Shown piece by piece: positions 19,948 through 28,801 of a stretch of DNA of 64,000 bases (positions are counted from its first letter, which is position 1; every line of letters begins with the position of its first letter). Under the pieces are notes generated by a model. It saw only the letters and a list, made by a program, of their open reading frames with translations. It was not told the DNA's origin and searched no databases. The stretch comes from an uncultured Rivibacter sp. GTDB taxonomy: Bacteria > Pseudomonadota > Gammaproteobacteria > Burkholderiales > Burkholderiaceae. The stretch is from positions 1-64,000 of the forward strand of contig CAMLLU010000020.1 of NCBI GenBank assembly GCA_946480925.1. The letters are read 5' to 3'. A program made the translations under genes and the position numbers.

Positions 19948-21225
19948 TCAGGCCAGCGCCTGCTGCGCCTCCATGATGCGAAAGCGCGCCATCGCCAAGT
20001 TGCTGCGCAGCTTGTCGAGCAGTGCCAGCACGAAGTATTCGTGGTGGGCCGTGACGGTGCGCATCACGTGGTAGCGGTTACCCGCGGTCACCAGCACTTC
20101 GTCGACGTGCTCGCCGGCGTGGTGGTGGCCGAAGTGGCGCAGCGAGCGCCGGTGCGCGCGCATCACCTCGCTGGCCGCAGCCGCCGCCAGTTCCAGGTCG
20201 TCCTTCGAGCCTTCGCTGGCGAGCACCTCCCCAGTGGGCCCGTGGACCACTGCGCAGCCGAGCATGCCTTCGATGTGCATCAGCTCGGGCAGCACCAGCG
20301 CGGCCCGTTCCGGCTCGATGGCTCGCGGCGCGTGCACTTCGATGACGTGGGGCTGCGGCAGTGGTGCCCCGTCAGGCGTGTCGGGCTCGGTGTCGTTGCG
20401 GGGCAGGTCGGCCACCTTGATGGGGAAGTCACCGCCAGCCATGGGCGATGCATGCGCCATGGCCGTGTTCCATGCCGGTGCGGCTGCCTTCATCCGGCCC
20501 CAGTGCGAGAGCAGGGCGTTCCAAACGGCCGATGCGCTGGTCAACGGCTCGCTCACGATCTGCACCTGCAGGCGCTTGGGCCAGGGCGCCGCGGTCACCT
20601 TGTTGGCGATCCACACGGCGCCCACCGGCAGCAGGAACAGCAGAGTGGGGCAGCGCCAGGCAGGCGATTGGGCCGCGGTGCAAAGCATCGACAGCATGGT
20701 GTCGATGGTGGTGGGGTGCAGCGGGCCGACGATCACGGCGGTGAGGTGGCTGCGTTCCATCAGCGCGAACGGAATGGCGGCGCTTTCGCGGCCTTCGGCC
20801 CGCACGTCGGCGTAGTAGATCTTCAGCGTGTCTTCGAGGCGCCGCGGCAGCGTCGTGCGCTCGATCATCGCCAGCGTTGCCAAGGTGGCCTGGTCACGCA
20901 GTTGCAGCCGCTCGATGGGCTGGCCGCTCGCATCCGAAAGTGTCTTCACCACGCTGCCGGCCCACATGCGGGTCGGGTCGTAGAGCGTGATCATGCGCGC
21001 CGTGGTGTCGAGGTCCGGCCGCTGCGATGCGAAGTGCTCTCGCATGGCTTGCGCCGGCGAGCCGGTGACGAAGAGGTCCTGCAAATGCCGATCGACGATC
21101 TGGCCGCGATCGTTGACCTCTGCCGCGGTGCTTTCGAGGATGGCAGTTGCGGCGAAGTCGCCGCTGCGCTGCGGCTCACGATCCGGGCTGACGGCGCCCA
21201 GTTCACCGAACAAGGACTTCAGCAT
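19948..21225 (-). CDS. Roadblock/LC7-like domain protein, paralogue 2
   Basis: This 425-residue protein of unknown function shares its whole layout with the protein at 14200-15474: LFVTGSPAQAM (about 51-61), MITLYDPTRMW, LQLRDQATLATLAMIE, LKIYYADVRAEG, TLLFLLP, then a linker and a C-terminal roadblock/LC7-like domain (about 310-415, GCAVVHGPTGEVLASEG onward). Identity is low but the conserved positions run the full length. A GGAG ribosome-binding site precedes ATG 21225. It lies upstream of nadA on the same strand, so the paralogues flank the NAD genes. No transmembrane segment is evident. Confidence 0.75.
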   Translation of the reverse strand: MLKSLFGELGAVSPDREPQRSGDFAATAILESTAAEVNDRGQIVDRHLQDLFVTGSPAQAMREHFASQRPDLDTTARMITLYDPTRMWAGSVVKTLSDASGQPIERLQLRDQATLATLAMIERTTLPRRLEDTLKIYYADVRAEGRESAAIPFALMERSHLTAVIVGPLHPTTIDTMLSMLCTAAQSPAWRCPTLLFLLPVGAVWIANKVTAAPWPKRLQVQIVSEPLTSASAVWNALLSHWGRMKAAAPAWNTAMAHASPMAGGDFPIKVADLPRNDTEPDTPDGAPLPQPHVIEVHAPRAIEPERAALVLPELMHIEGMLGCAVVHGPTGEVLASEGSKDDLELAAAAASEVMRAHRRSLRHFGHHHAGEHVDEVLVTAGNRYHVMRTVTAHHEYFVLALLDKLRSNLAMARFRIMEAQQALA

Positions 21226-21364
21226 GGTTGGCTCCTGCTGGCGGCGGCCCCAGCCTCCCCGACCATGAGCCGCCTAGTGCTCGGCCAGTGTAGGGAGGCC
21301 GCCCGCCGCCTGCATCCCCATTCGTGGGGGACTGAGCGAAAGGTAGGGACAAGCGGACAACTGG

Positions 21365-22255
21365 TTACCGGTTGCCTGCCTGGGCCGAAGCGAAGAAGCG
21401 GCTGGGCGGCATGCCCACCGAGCGACGCACCATGGCCGTGAAGGCGCTGGCACTGGCATAGCCCAGCTCGGCGGCGATGAGGCCCATCGGCCGCTTGCGC
21501 GCCGCCAGTGCCACGGCCTTGGCCAGCACGACCTGCTGGCGCCACTGCGCGAAGCTGGTGTTGAGCTCCTGGCGGAACAGCCGTGCCACGGTGCGGGGGC
21601 TGGCGCCGCTGTCGCGTGCCCAGGCCTCGAGCGTGTCATGGCGCGCCGGGTTTTCCAGCACGGCCTCGCAAAGCACGCGCAGCCGCTTGTCGCTGGGCAG
21701 GTCCACGCCCAGCCGTACGGGCCTCGCGCGGCGCAGCTCGTCGAGCACGAGATCCGCGAGGCGACGCTCGCGACGCAGTTCCTCAGGCGACAGCTCGAGG
21801 CCGGGGCCGTCAGGCCGGGTGTCCATCTCGGAAGCCAGCGCGCGCAGCAGGTCAGACACTTCCAGCACCCGGCACTGGCGCCATGCGGCCTCTTCGGAGC
21901 GCGGCACCTGCGGGCCGCAGCGGCCGCGGGGCTGGTGGATGTAGAGCGTGCGCAGCTCGGTGTGCTCGATCACCGTGACCGCGTGCTCCACGCCGGGCGG
22001 CACCCACAGGGCACGCGACGGCGGCACGATGAAAGTGCCGTGTTCCACGGTGAGCCGTGCCACGCCGGTGCTCGAAAACGCGATCTGCCCCCATGGGTGG
22101 CTGTGCGGCACCACGTGCACGTCGGGGCGCAGCGGCACGAGCTTGGCGCGCACTGGCCGCGCCGCCGTGGGCGTGTAGAGATACGGCGTGACGGGGCCGA
22201 CGCCGGCCTGCGCACGGCGAGGCGGCTTGAAGCTGGTGATGGCGCGCTTTGGCAT
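21365..22255 (-). CDS. AraC family transcriptional regulator with cupin sensor
   Basis: This 296-residue regulator has an N-terminal cupin-like domain (VVPHSHPWGQIAFSSTGVARLTVE, VPPSRALWVPPGVEH) and a C-terminal double helix-turn-helix of the AraC type (about 185-290: TLEAWARDSGASPRTVARLFRQEL, then ELGYASASAFTAMVRRSVG). It is divergent from the MFS exporter at 22321, a pairing typical of a regulator and the transporter it controls. The inducer is unknown. Confidence 0.92.
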   Translation of the reverse strand: MPKRAITSFKPPRRAQAGVGPVTPYLYTPTAARPVRAKLVPLRPDVHVVPHSHPWGQIAFSSTGVARLTVEHGTFIVPPSRALWVPPGVEHAVTVIEHTELRTLYIHQPRGRCGPQVPRSEEAAWRQCRVLEVSDLLRALASEMDTRPDGPGLELSPEELRRERRLADLVLDELRRARPVRLGVDLPSDKRLRVLCEAVLENPARHDTLEAWARDSGASPRTVARLFRQELNTSFAQWRQQVVLAKAVALAARKRPMGLIAAELGYASASAFTAMVRRSVGMPPSRFFASAQAGNR

Positions 22256-22260
22256 GTTCT

Positions 22261-22283
22261 CGATAGAAGTTGGCCTCCTATCG
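22261..22283. promoter_or_regulatory. Inverted repeat between araC-type regulator and MFS gene
   Basis: CGATAG-N11-CTATCG forms a perfect six-base inverted repeat in the 65-base divergent intergenic region. AraC-type proteins often bind direct repeats, so this may be an operator or chance. Confidence 0.3.
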
Positions 22284-22320
22284 TAATCGTGCCGAGGGGC
22301 CGCCTCCTAACATCCACCGC

Positions 22321-23568
22321 ATGACGACCGCGACCGTATCCGCTGCACCCCAGGTGCCCTGGCGCCAGGATGCCGGCACCATTGCGCTGGTGGGCATGGC
22401 CCACAGCATCAGCCACTTCAGCCAGCTGTTGCTGGCGCCGTTGTTTCCCTGGCTCAAGGACGCCTTCGCGGTGAGCTATGCCGAGCTGGGGCTGCTGATG
22501 TCGGTGTTCTTCGTCGTCTCGTGCGCGGTGCAGGCGCTTTCAGGCTTCGTGGTGGACAAGCGCGGCCCGCTGCCGGTGCTCATGGGAGGCCTCGGGCTCA
22601 TCGCGCTGGCTGCGCTGGGCTTTTCGATCAGCCAGCAGTACTGGCACCTCGTGGTGTTCTCGATGGTGGCAGGCGTAGGCAACGGCGTCTTCCACCCGGT
22701 GGACTACACGCTCATCAACCACAAGGTCAGCAAGCCGCGGCTGGGCCATGCCTACAGCGTGCACGGCGTGACCGGCAGCCTGGGCTGGGCGGTGGCGCCG
22801 GTGCTGCTGGTGCCGGTGACGGTTGCATCGTCGTGGCGCGTGGCCATGCTGTGCGCCGCGGGCCTGGTGCTGCTGGTGCTGGCCACCATCTGGCTGAACC
22901 GGCGCCATCTTCACCTGCCATCGCTCGTGCAGGCCGCGCCAAGCGGCGCCTCGGCTACCAAGGCGGACGGCAGCTTCGCGTTCCTCACCATTCCCGCGGT
23001 CTGGATGTGCTTCGCGTTCTTCCTGTTCTTTGCCATGTCGCTTTCTGGCGTGCAGAGCTTCGCACCCGAGGCCGCGCGGCTGTTGCACGGCGTGAGCAAG
23101 GATCTGGCGGCGATGTGCCTGACCATCTACATGGTGTGCAGCGCCGGCGGCATGCTGGTGGGCGGCTTCCTGGCCAGCGACCCAGTACGCTGCGAGCGCA
23201 TCGTGGGCATCGGCTTCGGCGTGGCCGCCAGCGTGGCCCTCACGATGGGCCTTGCCGACGTACCGGCCGCGATGGTGCCGGTGCTCTTCGGCGCGATGGG
23301 CTTCTTCGCCGGTCTGGCCGGGCCGTCGCGCGACCTGCTGGTCAAGCGCTCCACGCCCGACAACGCGACGGGGCGCGTCTACGGCGTCGTGTATTCGGGG
23401 CTCGACATCGGCCAGGCCATCGCGCCGCTCGCCTATGGGCTGCTGATGGACCATGGCCTGCCGAGCGCCGTGTGGGTCGGCATCGCAGTGGTGCAGGGGG
23501 TGTTGATCGTGAGTGCCTTCAACGTGCGGCGGGTGCGCCGCACGGCCCTGGTGTCCGTGCCGGCCTGA
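22321..23568 (+). CDS. MFS exporter, fosmidomycin-resistance (Fsr) like
   Basis: This 415-residue inner-membrane protein has about 12 hydrophobic segments. The opening ALVGMAHSISHFSQLLLAPLFP and PVDYTLINHKVSKPRLGHAYS stretches resemble E. coli Fsr, a drug efflux carrier of the major facilitator superfamily. Actual substrate is unknown. ATG 22321 is preferred over 22270, which would add a non-hydrophobic leader in the promoter region. It ends six bases from the convergent gene at 23575. Confidence 0.87.
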   Translation: MTTATVSAAPQVPWRQDAGTIALVGMAHSISHFSQLLLAPLFPWLKDAFAVSYAELGLLMSVFFVVSCAVQALSGFVVDKRGPLPVLMGGLGLIALAALGFSISQQYWHLVVFSMVAGVGNGVFHPVDYTLINHKVSKPRLGHAYSVHGVTGSLGWAVAPVLLVPVTVASSWRVAMLCAAGLVLLVLATIWLNRRHLHLPSLVQAAPSGASATKADGSFAFLTIPAVWMCFAFFLFFAMSLSGVQSFAPEAARLLHGVSKDLAAMCLTIYMVCSAGGMLVGGFLASDPVRCERIVGIGFGVAASVALTMGLADVPAAMVPVLFGAMGFFAGLAGPSRDLLVKRSTPDNATGRVYGVVYSGLDIGQAIAPLAYGLLMDHGLPSAVWVGIAVVQGVLIVSAFNVRRVRRTALVSVPA

Positions 23569-23574
23569 CGCGCG

Positions 23575-24435
23575 TCAGACGGCGCTGCGGTGGCGCTCGA
23601 TGCAGGTGGCCAGCACCTCGTCGCCGCCGCGCTGCCACCAGTTCGCGACCGAGAAGATCTCCACCTCGCTGTAGCCCGCATAGCCTTGGGCCTCGACCCA
23701 GCCGCGAATGCGTGGGATGTCGATCACGCCGTCGCCCATCATCCCGCGGTCGAGCAACAGGTCGCGGGTGGGCGTGAGCCAGTCGCACACATGGAAGGCC
23801 AGCAGCCGCTCGCGGCCGGCGCGCTCGATCTGCGCCTGCAGCTTCGGGTCCCACCACACGTGGTACACGTCCACGGCCACGCCCAGCGCGCCGGAACGGG
23901 CAGGGTCCAGTTCGTCGCACACGTCGAGGGCCTGTTCCAGCGTGTTGATGCAGGCGCGGTCGGCCGCATACATGGGGTGCAGCGGCTCGATGGCCAGCGG
24001 CATGCGGCGCTCGCGGGCCTGCTCCAGCAACTGGGCGATGCCGTCGCGTACCTGCTGGCGGGCACCGGCGATGTCCTTGTGCGCAGCCTGGCCGTTCAAG
24101 GCGCCGGGCAGCCCGCCCACCACGAGCACGAGGCAAGGCGCGCCCAGCTCGCACGCTTCGTCCAGGGCCCGAAGGTTGTCGTCGCGTGCGTCGGCGGCCG
24201 TGAACATGCCGCCGCGGCAATAGCCCGAGAGTTCCAGCTCGTGCGCCCGCAGCGTGCGGGCCGTGGCCTGCAGCCCGGCTGCGGCCACCTGGTCTCGCCA
24301 GGGGGAGACGGCCCGGATGCCGTGGCGCGCGCACGTGTCCAGGATCTCCAGCAGCGGCCATTCCTGGCCATGCTGCTGCCGCACGGTGGCCGTGTTGATC
24401 GACAGCCCGCGATGGTCTTGCGAGAAGTCGCGCAT
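23575..24435 (-). CDS. Sugar phosphate isomerase/epimerase family TIM-barrel protein
   Basis: This 286-residue protein has the AP-endonuclease-2-like TIM-barrel fold of sugar isomerases and IolE/IolI-type enzymes. Metal-ligand candidates include the glutamate in LAIEPLHPMY, the aspartate and histidine in GVAVDVYHVWW, the histidine in LAFHVCDWL and the glutamate in GYSEVEIF near the end. It is the last gene of a minus-strand operon, nine bases after the DUF993 gene, and probably acts on the same ketose or cyclitol-derived intermediate as its neighbours. Substrate unknown. Confidence 0.87.
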   Translation of the reverse strand: MRDFSQDHRGLSINTATVRQQHGQEWPLLEILDTCARHGIRAVSPWRDQVAAAGLQATARTLRAHELELSGYCRGGMFTAADARDDNLRALDEACELGAPCLVLVVGGLPGALNGQAAHKDIAGARQQVRDGIAQLLEQARERRMPLAIEPLHPMYAADRACINTLEQALDVCDELDPARSGALGVAVDVYHVWWDPKLQAQIERAGRERLLAFHVCDWLTPTRDLLLDRGMMGDGVIDIPRIRGWVEAQGYAGYSEVEIFSVANWWQRGGDEVLATCIERHRSAV

Positions 24436-24444
24436 ATCGTGGCC

Positions 24445-25638
24445 TCAAGCCTCCATGCCGTGGAGCGCGAGCAGCGTCTTCATGCGGAGCACAGCGAGCT
24501 CGGGTTGCTCGAGCAGGTTCGCGGCATCGGCCAGGCGGAACAGCTCGCACAGGTGCTGCAGTGACCGGGTGCTCTGCTGGCCGCCCACCATGGTGAAGTG
24601 CGACTGGTGGCCGTTGAGCCAGGCCATGAATACCACGCCGGTCTTGTAGAAGCGCGTGGGCGCCTGGAAGATGTGGCGCGACAGCGGCACGGTGGGGCCG
24701 AGGATGGCGTGGAAGCTTTCCTCGTCGCCTTGCGCGAGTGCACCCAGCGCGGCACTGGCAGCCGGGGCGATGGCGTCGAAGATGCCCAGCAGTGCATCGC
24801 TTTGGCCGTGCGTGGGTTCCGTGCCGTGGCCGTCGCCCGCAATCAGCTCGGCGTAGTTGAAGTCGTCGCCCGTGTACATGCGCACGCCCGGCGGCAGGCG
24901 CCTGCGCATGGCGATTTCCTTGTTCTTGTCGAGCAGCGAGATCTTGATGCCGTCGACCTTGCTCGCGTGTGCCGCGATGATGCCCAGCGCCGTGTCCATG
25001 GCTGCGTCCAAGTCGGCGCTGCCCCAGTAGCCGGCCAGTGCGGGGTCGAACATGTCGCCCAGCCAGTGCAGGACGACCGGCTGCCGCGCCTGCCGGAGGA
25101 TGCGGTCGTACACGCACTCGTAGTCCGCCGGGCTACGCGCCACGCGGGCCAGCGCGCGGCTGGCCATCACGATGAGCCTGCCGCCCAGCGCTTCTATGGC
25201 CTCCATCTGCTCTTCGTAGCCGCGGATCACGTCATCGACGGTGTTCACTGAGGCAAGGTCCAGATGGTCGGTGCCGCAGCCGCTGGCGACCAATGCTCCC
25301 GGCACGTCCTTCGCGGCGTCGAGAGAACGGCGGATGAGTTCCAAAGACGTGGGCCAGTCCAGCCCCATGCCGCGCTGCGCAGTGTCCATCGCCTCGGCCA
25401 CGCCCAGCCCCAGCGACCAAAGCCGGCGGCGGTAGGCGACGGTGGTGTCCCAGTCGATGGCGCATTGCAGCCACGGGTCCACGCTGGCCAGCGGGTCGGC
25501 CACCACGTGGGCCGCCGAATACGCGATGCGGTTGAACTTCACGCCGGGCGCGGGCCGGGCGGGCGCTCGGCCGCGCAGCGTGTAGCGCTCCAGCGTGCGG
25601 GCCGCGGTGGGCAGGGTGATCGCGATTGCGTGTGCCAT
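24445..25638 (-). CDS. DUF993 family protein
   Basis: This 397-residue protein matches the DUF993 family as I recognise it: FNRIAYSAAHVVADP near the start, WDTTVAYRRRLWSLGLGVAEAMDTAQRGMGLDW, and a C-terminal FKTGVVF-like YKTGVVFMAWLNGHQSHF. The family is thought to have a TIM-barrel fold related to dihydrodipicolinate synthase, which would make it an aldolase or lyase; the lysine in VDGIKISLLDK is a candidate Schiff-base residue, but this is inference. It lies between the Gfo/Idh/MocA gene (11 bases) and the TIM-barrel gene (nine bases), clearly in one operon. Its reaction is not known. Confidence 0.8.
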   Translation of the reverse strand: MAHAIAITLPTAARTLERYTLRGRAPARPAPGVKFNRIAYSAAHVVADPLASVDPWLQCAIDWDTTVAYRRRLWSLGLGVAEAMDTAQRGMGLDWPTSLELIRRSLDAAKDVPGALVASGCGTDHLDLASVNTVDDVIRGYEEQMEAIEALGGRLIVMASRALARVARSPADYECVYDRILRQARQPVVLHWLGDMFDPALAGYWGSADLDAAMDTALGIIAAHASKVDGIKISLLDKNKEIAMRRRLPPGVRMYTGDDFNYAELIAGDGHGTEPTHGQSDALLGIFDAIAPAASAALGALAQGDEESFHAILGPTVPLSRHIFQAPTRFYKTGVVFMAWLNGHQSHFTMVGGQQSTRSLQHLCELFRLADAANLLEQPELAVLRMKTLLALHGMEA

Positions 25639-25649
25639 CGTGGGCGGCC

Positions 25650-26813
25650 TCAGACTTCGAGCGCCGGCACGTCGACCCAGCGGCGTTGCTTCCACGATTC
25701 GAGCGCGGCCTCCACCAGCTGCACGCCCTTGGCGCCTTCGGGCAGCGTCCACTCGTACTGCGCGTTCTCGGCCACGTGGCGGATGAAGTGCTCCCACTGG
25801 ATCTTGAAGCCGTTGTCGTAGGCCATCGTGTCCGGGATCTCCTGCCACTGGTCGAAGAAGTTCATCGTCTGCTTCTCGTCCGGATTCCACACGGGCCGCG
25901 GCGTGGCCACGCGCGACTGGGCACGGCAGCTCGAAAGGCCTGCGACTGCCGAGCCGTCCGTGCCGTCCACGTGGAAGGTCACCAGGTCGTCTCGCCGCAC
26001 GCGGGTGGCCCAGCTCATGTTGAGCTGCGCGATCACCGGCTCGCCGCCGTGGCCCTTGAGCTCGCAGGTGGCATAGGCCGCGTCGTCGGCAGTGGCCGCA
26101 TAGGGCTTGCCGCTTTCGTCCCACCGGCGGGGAATATGCGTCGCACCGATGCACGACACCGACTGCACCTCGCCGAACAGGTTGTCCAGCACGTAGCGCC
26201 AGTGGCACATCATGTCGAGGATCATCCCGCCGCCGTCTTCCTTGCGGTAGTTCCACGACGGGCGCTGGATGGGCTGCAGGTCGCCCTCGAACACCCAGTA
26301 GCCGAACTCGATGCGCACCGCCAGCATGCGGCCGAAGAAGCCGGCGCGCCGCAGCATGTCGAGCTTGCGCAGGCCAGGCAGGAAGAGCTTGTCCTGCACG
26401 GCGCCGTGCTTGATGCCGGCGCCCTGCGCGAGCCGTGCGATCTCGACGGCCTCGTTCAGGTTGGTGGCGATGGGCTTTTCGCAGTAGACGTGCTTGCCGG
26501 CGCGTATGGCCCTGGCCAGCAGCTGAGGCCGCATCTGGGTGGTGCCGGCGTCGAAGAACAACGTGTCGGCCGGGTTGGCCAGCGCCGCGTCGACGTCGGT
26601 ACCCCAGCGTTCGACGCCGTGGGCCCTTGCCAGTGCCTCGATCTTCTCGGCGTTGCGGCCGATGAGGATGGGGTCGGGCATCACGCGGTCGCCGTTGGCA
26701 AGCGCCACGCCGCCTTGCTTGCGGATCGCGACGATGGAGCGGACGAGGTGCTGGTTCATGCCCATGCGTCCGGTGACGCCGTGCATGATGATTCCGAGTC
26801 GTTGGGTGGCCAT
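25650..26813 (-). CDS. Gfo/Idh/MocA family NAD(P)-dependent oxidoreductase
   Basis: This 387-residue dehydrogenase has an N-terminal Rossmann domain and the family catalytic motif EKP at 112-114 (HVYCEKPIATNL). The nucleotide loop is unusual (GIIMHGVTGRMG rather than GxGxxA). DMMCHWRYVLDN carries the His/Asp-type active-site region. Family members oxidise sugars, inositols or sugar acids at a ring hydroxyl. ATG 26813 is chosen; an extension to 26951 would overlap the preceding gene. It follows the binding-protein gene by 38 bases in an operon. Confidence 0.9.
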   Translation of the reverse strand: MATQRLGIIMHGVTGRMGMNQHLVRSIVAIRKQGGVALANGDRVMPDPILIGRNAEKIEALARAHGVERWGTDVDAALANPADTLFFDAGTTQMRPQLLARAIRAGKHVYCEKPIATNLNEAVEIARLAQGAGIKHGAVQDKLFLPGLRKLDMLRRAGFFGRMLAVRIEFGYWVFEGDLQPIQRPSWNYRKEDGGGMILDMMCHWRYVLDNLFGEVQSVSCIGATHIPRRWDESGKPYAATADDAAYATCELKGHGGEPVIAQLNMSWATRVRRDDLVTFHVDGTDGSAVAGLSSCRAQSRVATPRPVWNPDEKQTMNFFDQWQEIPDTMAYDNGFKIQWEHFIRHVAENAQYEWTLPEGAKGVQLVEAALESWKQRRWVDVPALEV

Positions 26814-26851
26814 GTGAGCGTGCAGGGGCTGGGTGGAAAGATGACGGCGCG

Positions 26852-27835
26852 TCACTGCGCGGGGGCCAGGCCGGCCGCCTTCACGAGCTTCGCGTTCGAT
26901 TCGATCTCGCTCTTGATGTAGGCGTCGAACTGCTGCGGTGGCAGCGTCCACGCGTCGGCGCCGAGCTTGGCGAAGCGCTCCTTGACCTCGGGCGAGGCGA
27001 GGGCCTTGACCACCTCTTCGTGCAGGCGATTCACGATGTCGCGCGGCGTCTTGGCCGGCGCCATCATCCCGATCCAGAAGTTGAACTCCGAGCCCGGCAC
27101 GCCGGCTTCGGCGGTGGTGGGTACGTCGGGCAGGGCGCTGGCCCGCTTGGGCGAACCCACTGCGAGCGCGAGCAGCTGGCCGTCCTTGATGTGGCCGATC
27201 ACCGGTGCAATGGGCGAGAAGTAGTAGTCCACGCGGCCGGCCATCACCTCCGTCACGGCTTCGGCCGAACCCTTGAACGGGATGTTCGTGGCGTTGATGC
27301 CGGCGGCCATCTTGAACTTCTCGGCGTTCAGGTGCGTGGCGCTGCCCTGGCCGGCCGAAGCGAAGTTCAGCCCGCTGGGCTGGCTCTTGGCCAGGGCCAA
27401 CAGGTCCTTCACCGACTTCACGTTCTTCGACGGCGAGATCACCAGCACGTTGGGCGTGGTCGAGATCGGCGTCACGCCGGCGAAGTCGGCCACCGTGTCG
27501 AAGGGCAGCTTCGCGAAGGTGGAGGGGCTCACCGTGTGCGACGACGAGTGGACCATGATCGTGTAGCCGTCCGGCGCTGCGGTGGCCACCGCGGCCTGGC
27601 CGATGGTGCCGCTGGCGCCGGCCCGGTTGTCCACCACCAGCTGCTGGCCCATGCTGGCTGCGAGCTTGTCGGTGATGGCGCGGGCAATGATGTCCGTCGT
27701 GCTGCCGGCCGCGAACGGCACGATCACGCGGATGGGCTTGTTGGGGTAGCCGTTGGCTTGGGCCGGTGCGGCCATGGGGGCGAGGGCGGTGAGGCAGGCG
27801 AGTGAAGCCAGGGCGAAGGCGCGGTGCAAGGCCAT
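26852..27835 (-). CDS. Bug/TctC family periplasmic solute-binding protein
   Basis: This 327-residue protein has a Sec signal peptide (MALHRAFALASLACLTALAPMAAPAQA, cleavage likely after AQA) and Bug family signatures: YPNKPIRVIVPFAAGSTTDIIAR, VDNRAGASGTIG and PDGYTIMV. Bug proteins bind carboxylates or related small solutes for tripartite tricarboxylate transporters; no TctA/TctB membrane genes are in the window, so the permease is elsewhere or the protein works as a sensor. First gene of the operon, preceded by a perfect palindrome at 27874-27893. Confidence 0.93.
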   Translation of the reverse strand: MALHRAFALASLACLTALAPMAAPAQANGYPNKPIRVIVPFAAGSTTDIIARAITDKLAASMGQQLVVDNRAGASGTIGQAAVATAAPDGYTIMVHSSSHTVSPSTFAKLPFDTVADFAGVTPISTTPNVLVISPSKNVKSVKDLLALAKSQPSGLNFASAGQGSATHLNAEKFKMAAGINATNIPFKGSAEAVTEVMAGRVDYYFSPIAPVIGHIKDGQLLALAVGSPKRASALPDVPTTAEAGVPGSEFNFWIGMMAPAKTPRDIVNRLHEEVVKALASPEVKERFAKLGADAWTLPPQQFDAYIKSEIESNAKLVKAAGLAPAQ

Positions 27836-27873
27836 GGTGGGTGTCTCCTCGGTTGCGTGTCAGGGCACGGTTT

Positions 27874-27893
27874 AATTCACCGAATGGTGAATT
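27874..27893. promoter_or_regulatory. Palindromic operator upstream of the solute-binding-protein operon
   Basis: AATTCACC-GAAT-GGTGAATT is a perfect eight-base inverted repeat with a four-base spacer, 39 bases upstream of the Bug gene start. The half-site GGTGAATT recurs directly upstream of the tetR gene at 28695-28702. This suggests that the TetR protein encoded at 28018-28671 binds both places. Confidence 0.65.
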
Positions 27894-28017
27894 GATTCTA
27901 GGCAGCTGGGCAAACGAGCGTCAACCCGCGCGAGCCGTGTGCGGGCTGCGCGTTATCCCTGGCAAGCGAAAGCGGATGTGACTGCCAGGGCGTGTGTGGC
28001 GCGTATCGTGCGCGATG

Positions 28018-28671
28018 TCAGTCGCGCAGCAGGTAGCCGAGGATGACGTCGGTGATGTGTGACAGGCGCTCGTTGCGCGCCTTGGGCGTCATCAGGTTGC
28101 GGCCGAACACGGCCGACAGCGTGTGCCTGTTGGAAAGATAGAAGTAGGCGAGCCCGGCGATCGAGATGTAGAGCTGCACCGGGTCCACGCCGCCGCGGAA
28201 GGTGCCTTCGAGGCGGCCACGCTCGAGGATCTCGCCCAGCGTCTGGATCAGCGGCGAGTTCATCTCGCGCACGCGCTGCGACTGCTCCAGGTGCTTGGCG
28301 CGGTGCAGGTTCTCGCTGTTGAGCAGCGTCAGGAACTCCGGGTGATCGAGGTAGTAGTTCCAGGTGAACTCGGTGAGCTTGCGCACCGCGTCGACGGGGC
28401 GCAGGTCGGCGAGGTGCAACTGTCGCTCGGCCTCGCGGATGTGCAGGTAGGCGTCTTCGAGCACCGCGAGGAAGAGGTCTTCCTTGTTGCCGAAGTAGTA
28501 GTAGATGAGCCGCTTGTTGACCCCCGCGCGCTCGGCGATGCGGTCCACCCGCGCGCCGCCCAGGCCATGTGCCGCGAACTCCTCGCTGGCCGCGGCCAGG
28601 ATGGCCTGCTGCGAGCGGTCGGCGTCGCGCGAACGAGGCGCTTCCATGGCGGCGGAGGGGTTCTTGCTCAT
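28018..28671 (-). CDS. TetR/AcrR family transcriptional regulator
   Basis: This 217-residue regulator has an N-terminal TetR helix-turn-helix (about 20-65: AILAAASEEFAAHGLGGARVDRIAERAGVNKRLIYYYFGNKEDLFLAVL) and a C-terminal ligand domain resembling the TetR_C/RutR-like type. It sits between the solute-binding operon on the same strand and the divergent ThDP enzyme gene, and likely represses both through the GGTGAATT-type operator. The inducer may be the catabolic substrate. Confidence 0.92.
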   Translation of the reverse strand: MSKNPSAAMEAPRSRDADRSQQAILAAASEEFAAHGLGGARVDRIAERAGVNKRLIYYYFGNKEDLFLAVLEDAYLHIREAERQLHLADLRPVDAVRKLTEFTWNYYLDHPEFLTLLNSENLHRAKHLEQSQRVREMNSPLIQTLGEILERGRLEGTFRGGVDPVQLYISIAGLAYFYLSNRHTLSAVFGRNLMTPKARNERLSHITDVILGYLLRD

Positions 28672-28682
28672 GGCTGGCTGGA

Positions 28683-28702
28683 TGTTAACTATCTGGTGAA
28701 TT
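28683..28702. promoter_or_regulatory. Degenerate TetR operator upstream of tetR
   Basis: The right half-site GGTGAATT (28695-28702) is identical to that of the palindrome at 27874-27893; the left half (TGTTAACT) matches in four of eight positions. It lies 12 bases upstream of the tetR start codon and about 100 bases before the divergent ThDP enzyme gene, suiting autorepression and co-control. Confidence 0.5.
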
Positions 28703-28801
28703 GTGGCGCCGCTTTGACACCGCTTTGCGCCGGGGCGGCGAGCATCATCGCAATGAATGCCGCTTGATAATGGCTCGGATCTTCCAGCACGAGACCATAC
28801 G

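Noticed and set aside
26814..26951. Longer N terminus of the Gfo/Idh/MocA protein
   Set aside because: It would overlap the 3' end of the binding-protein gene and begin with residues unlike the Rossmann start; ATG 26813 fits.
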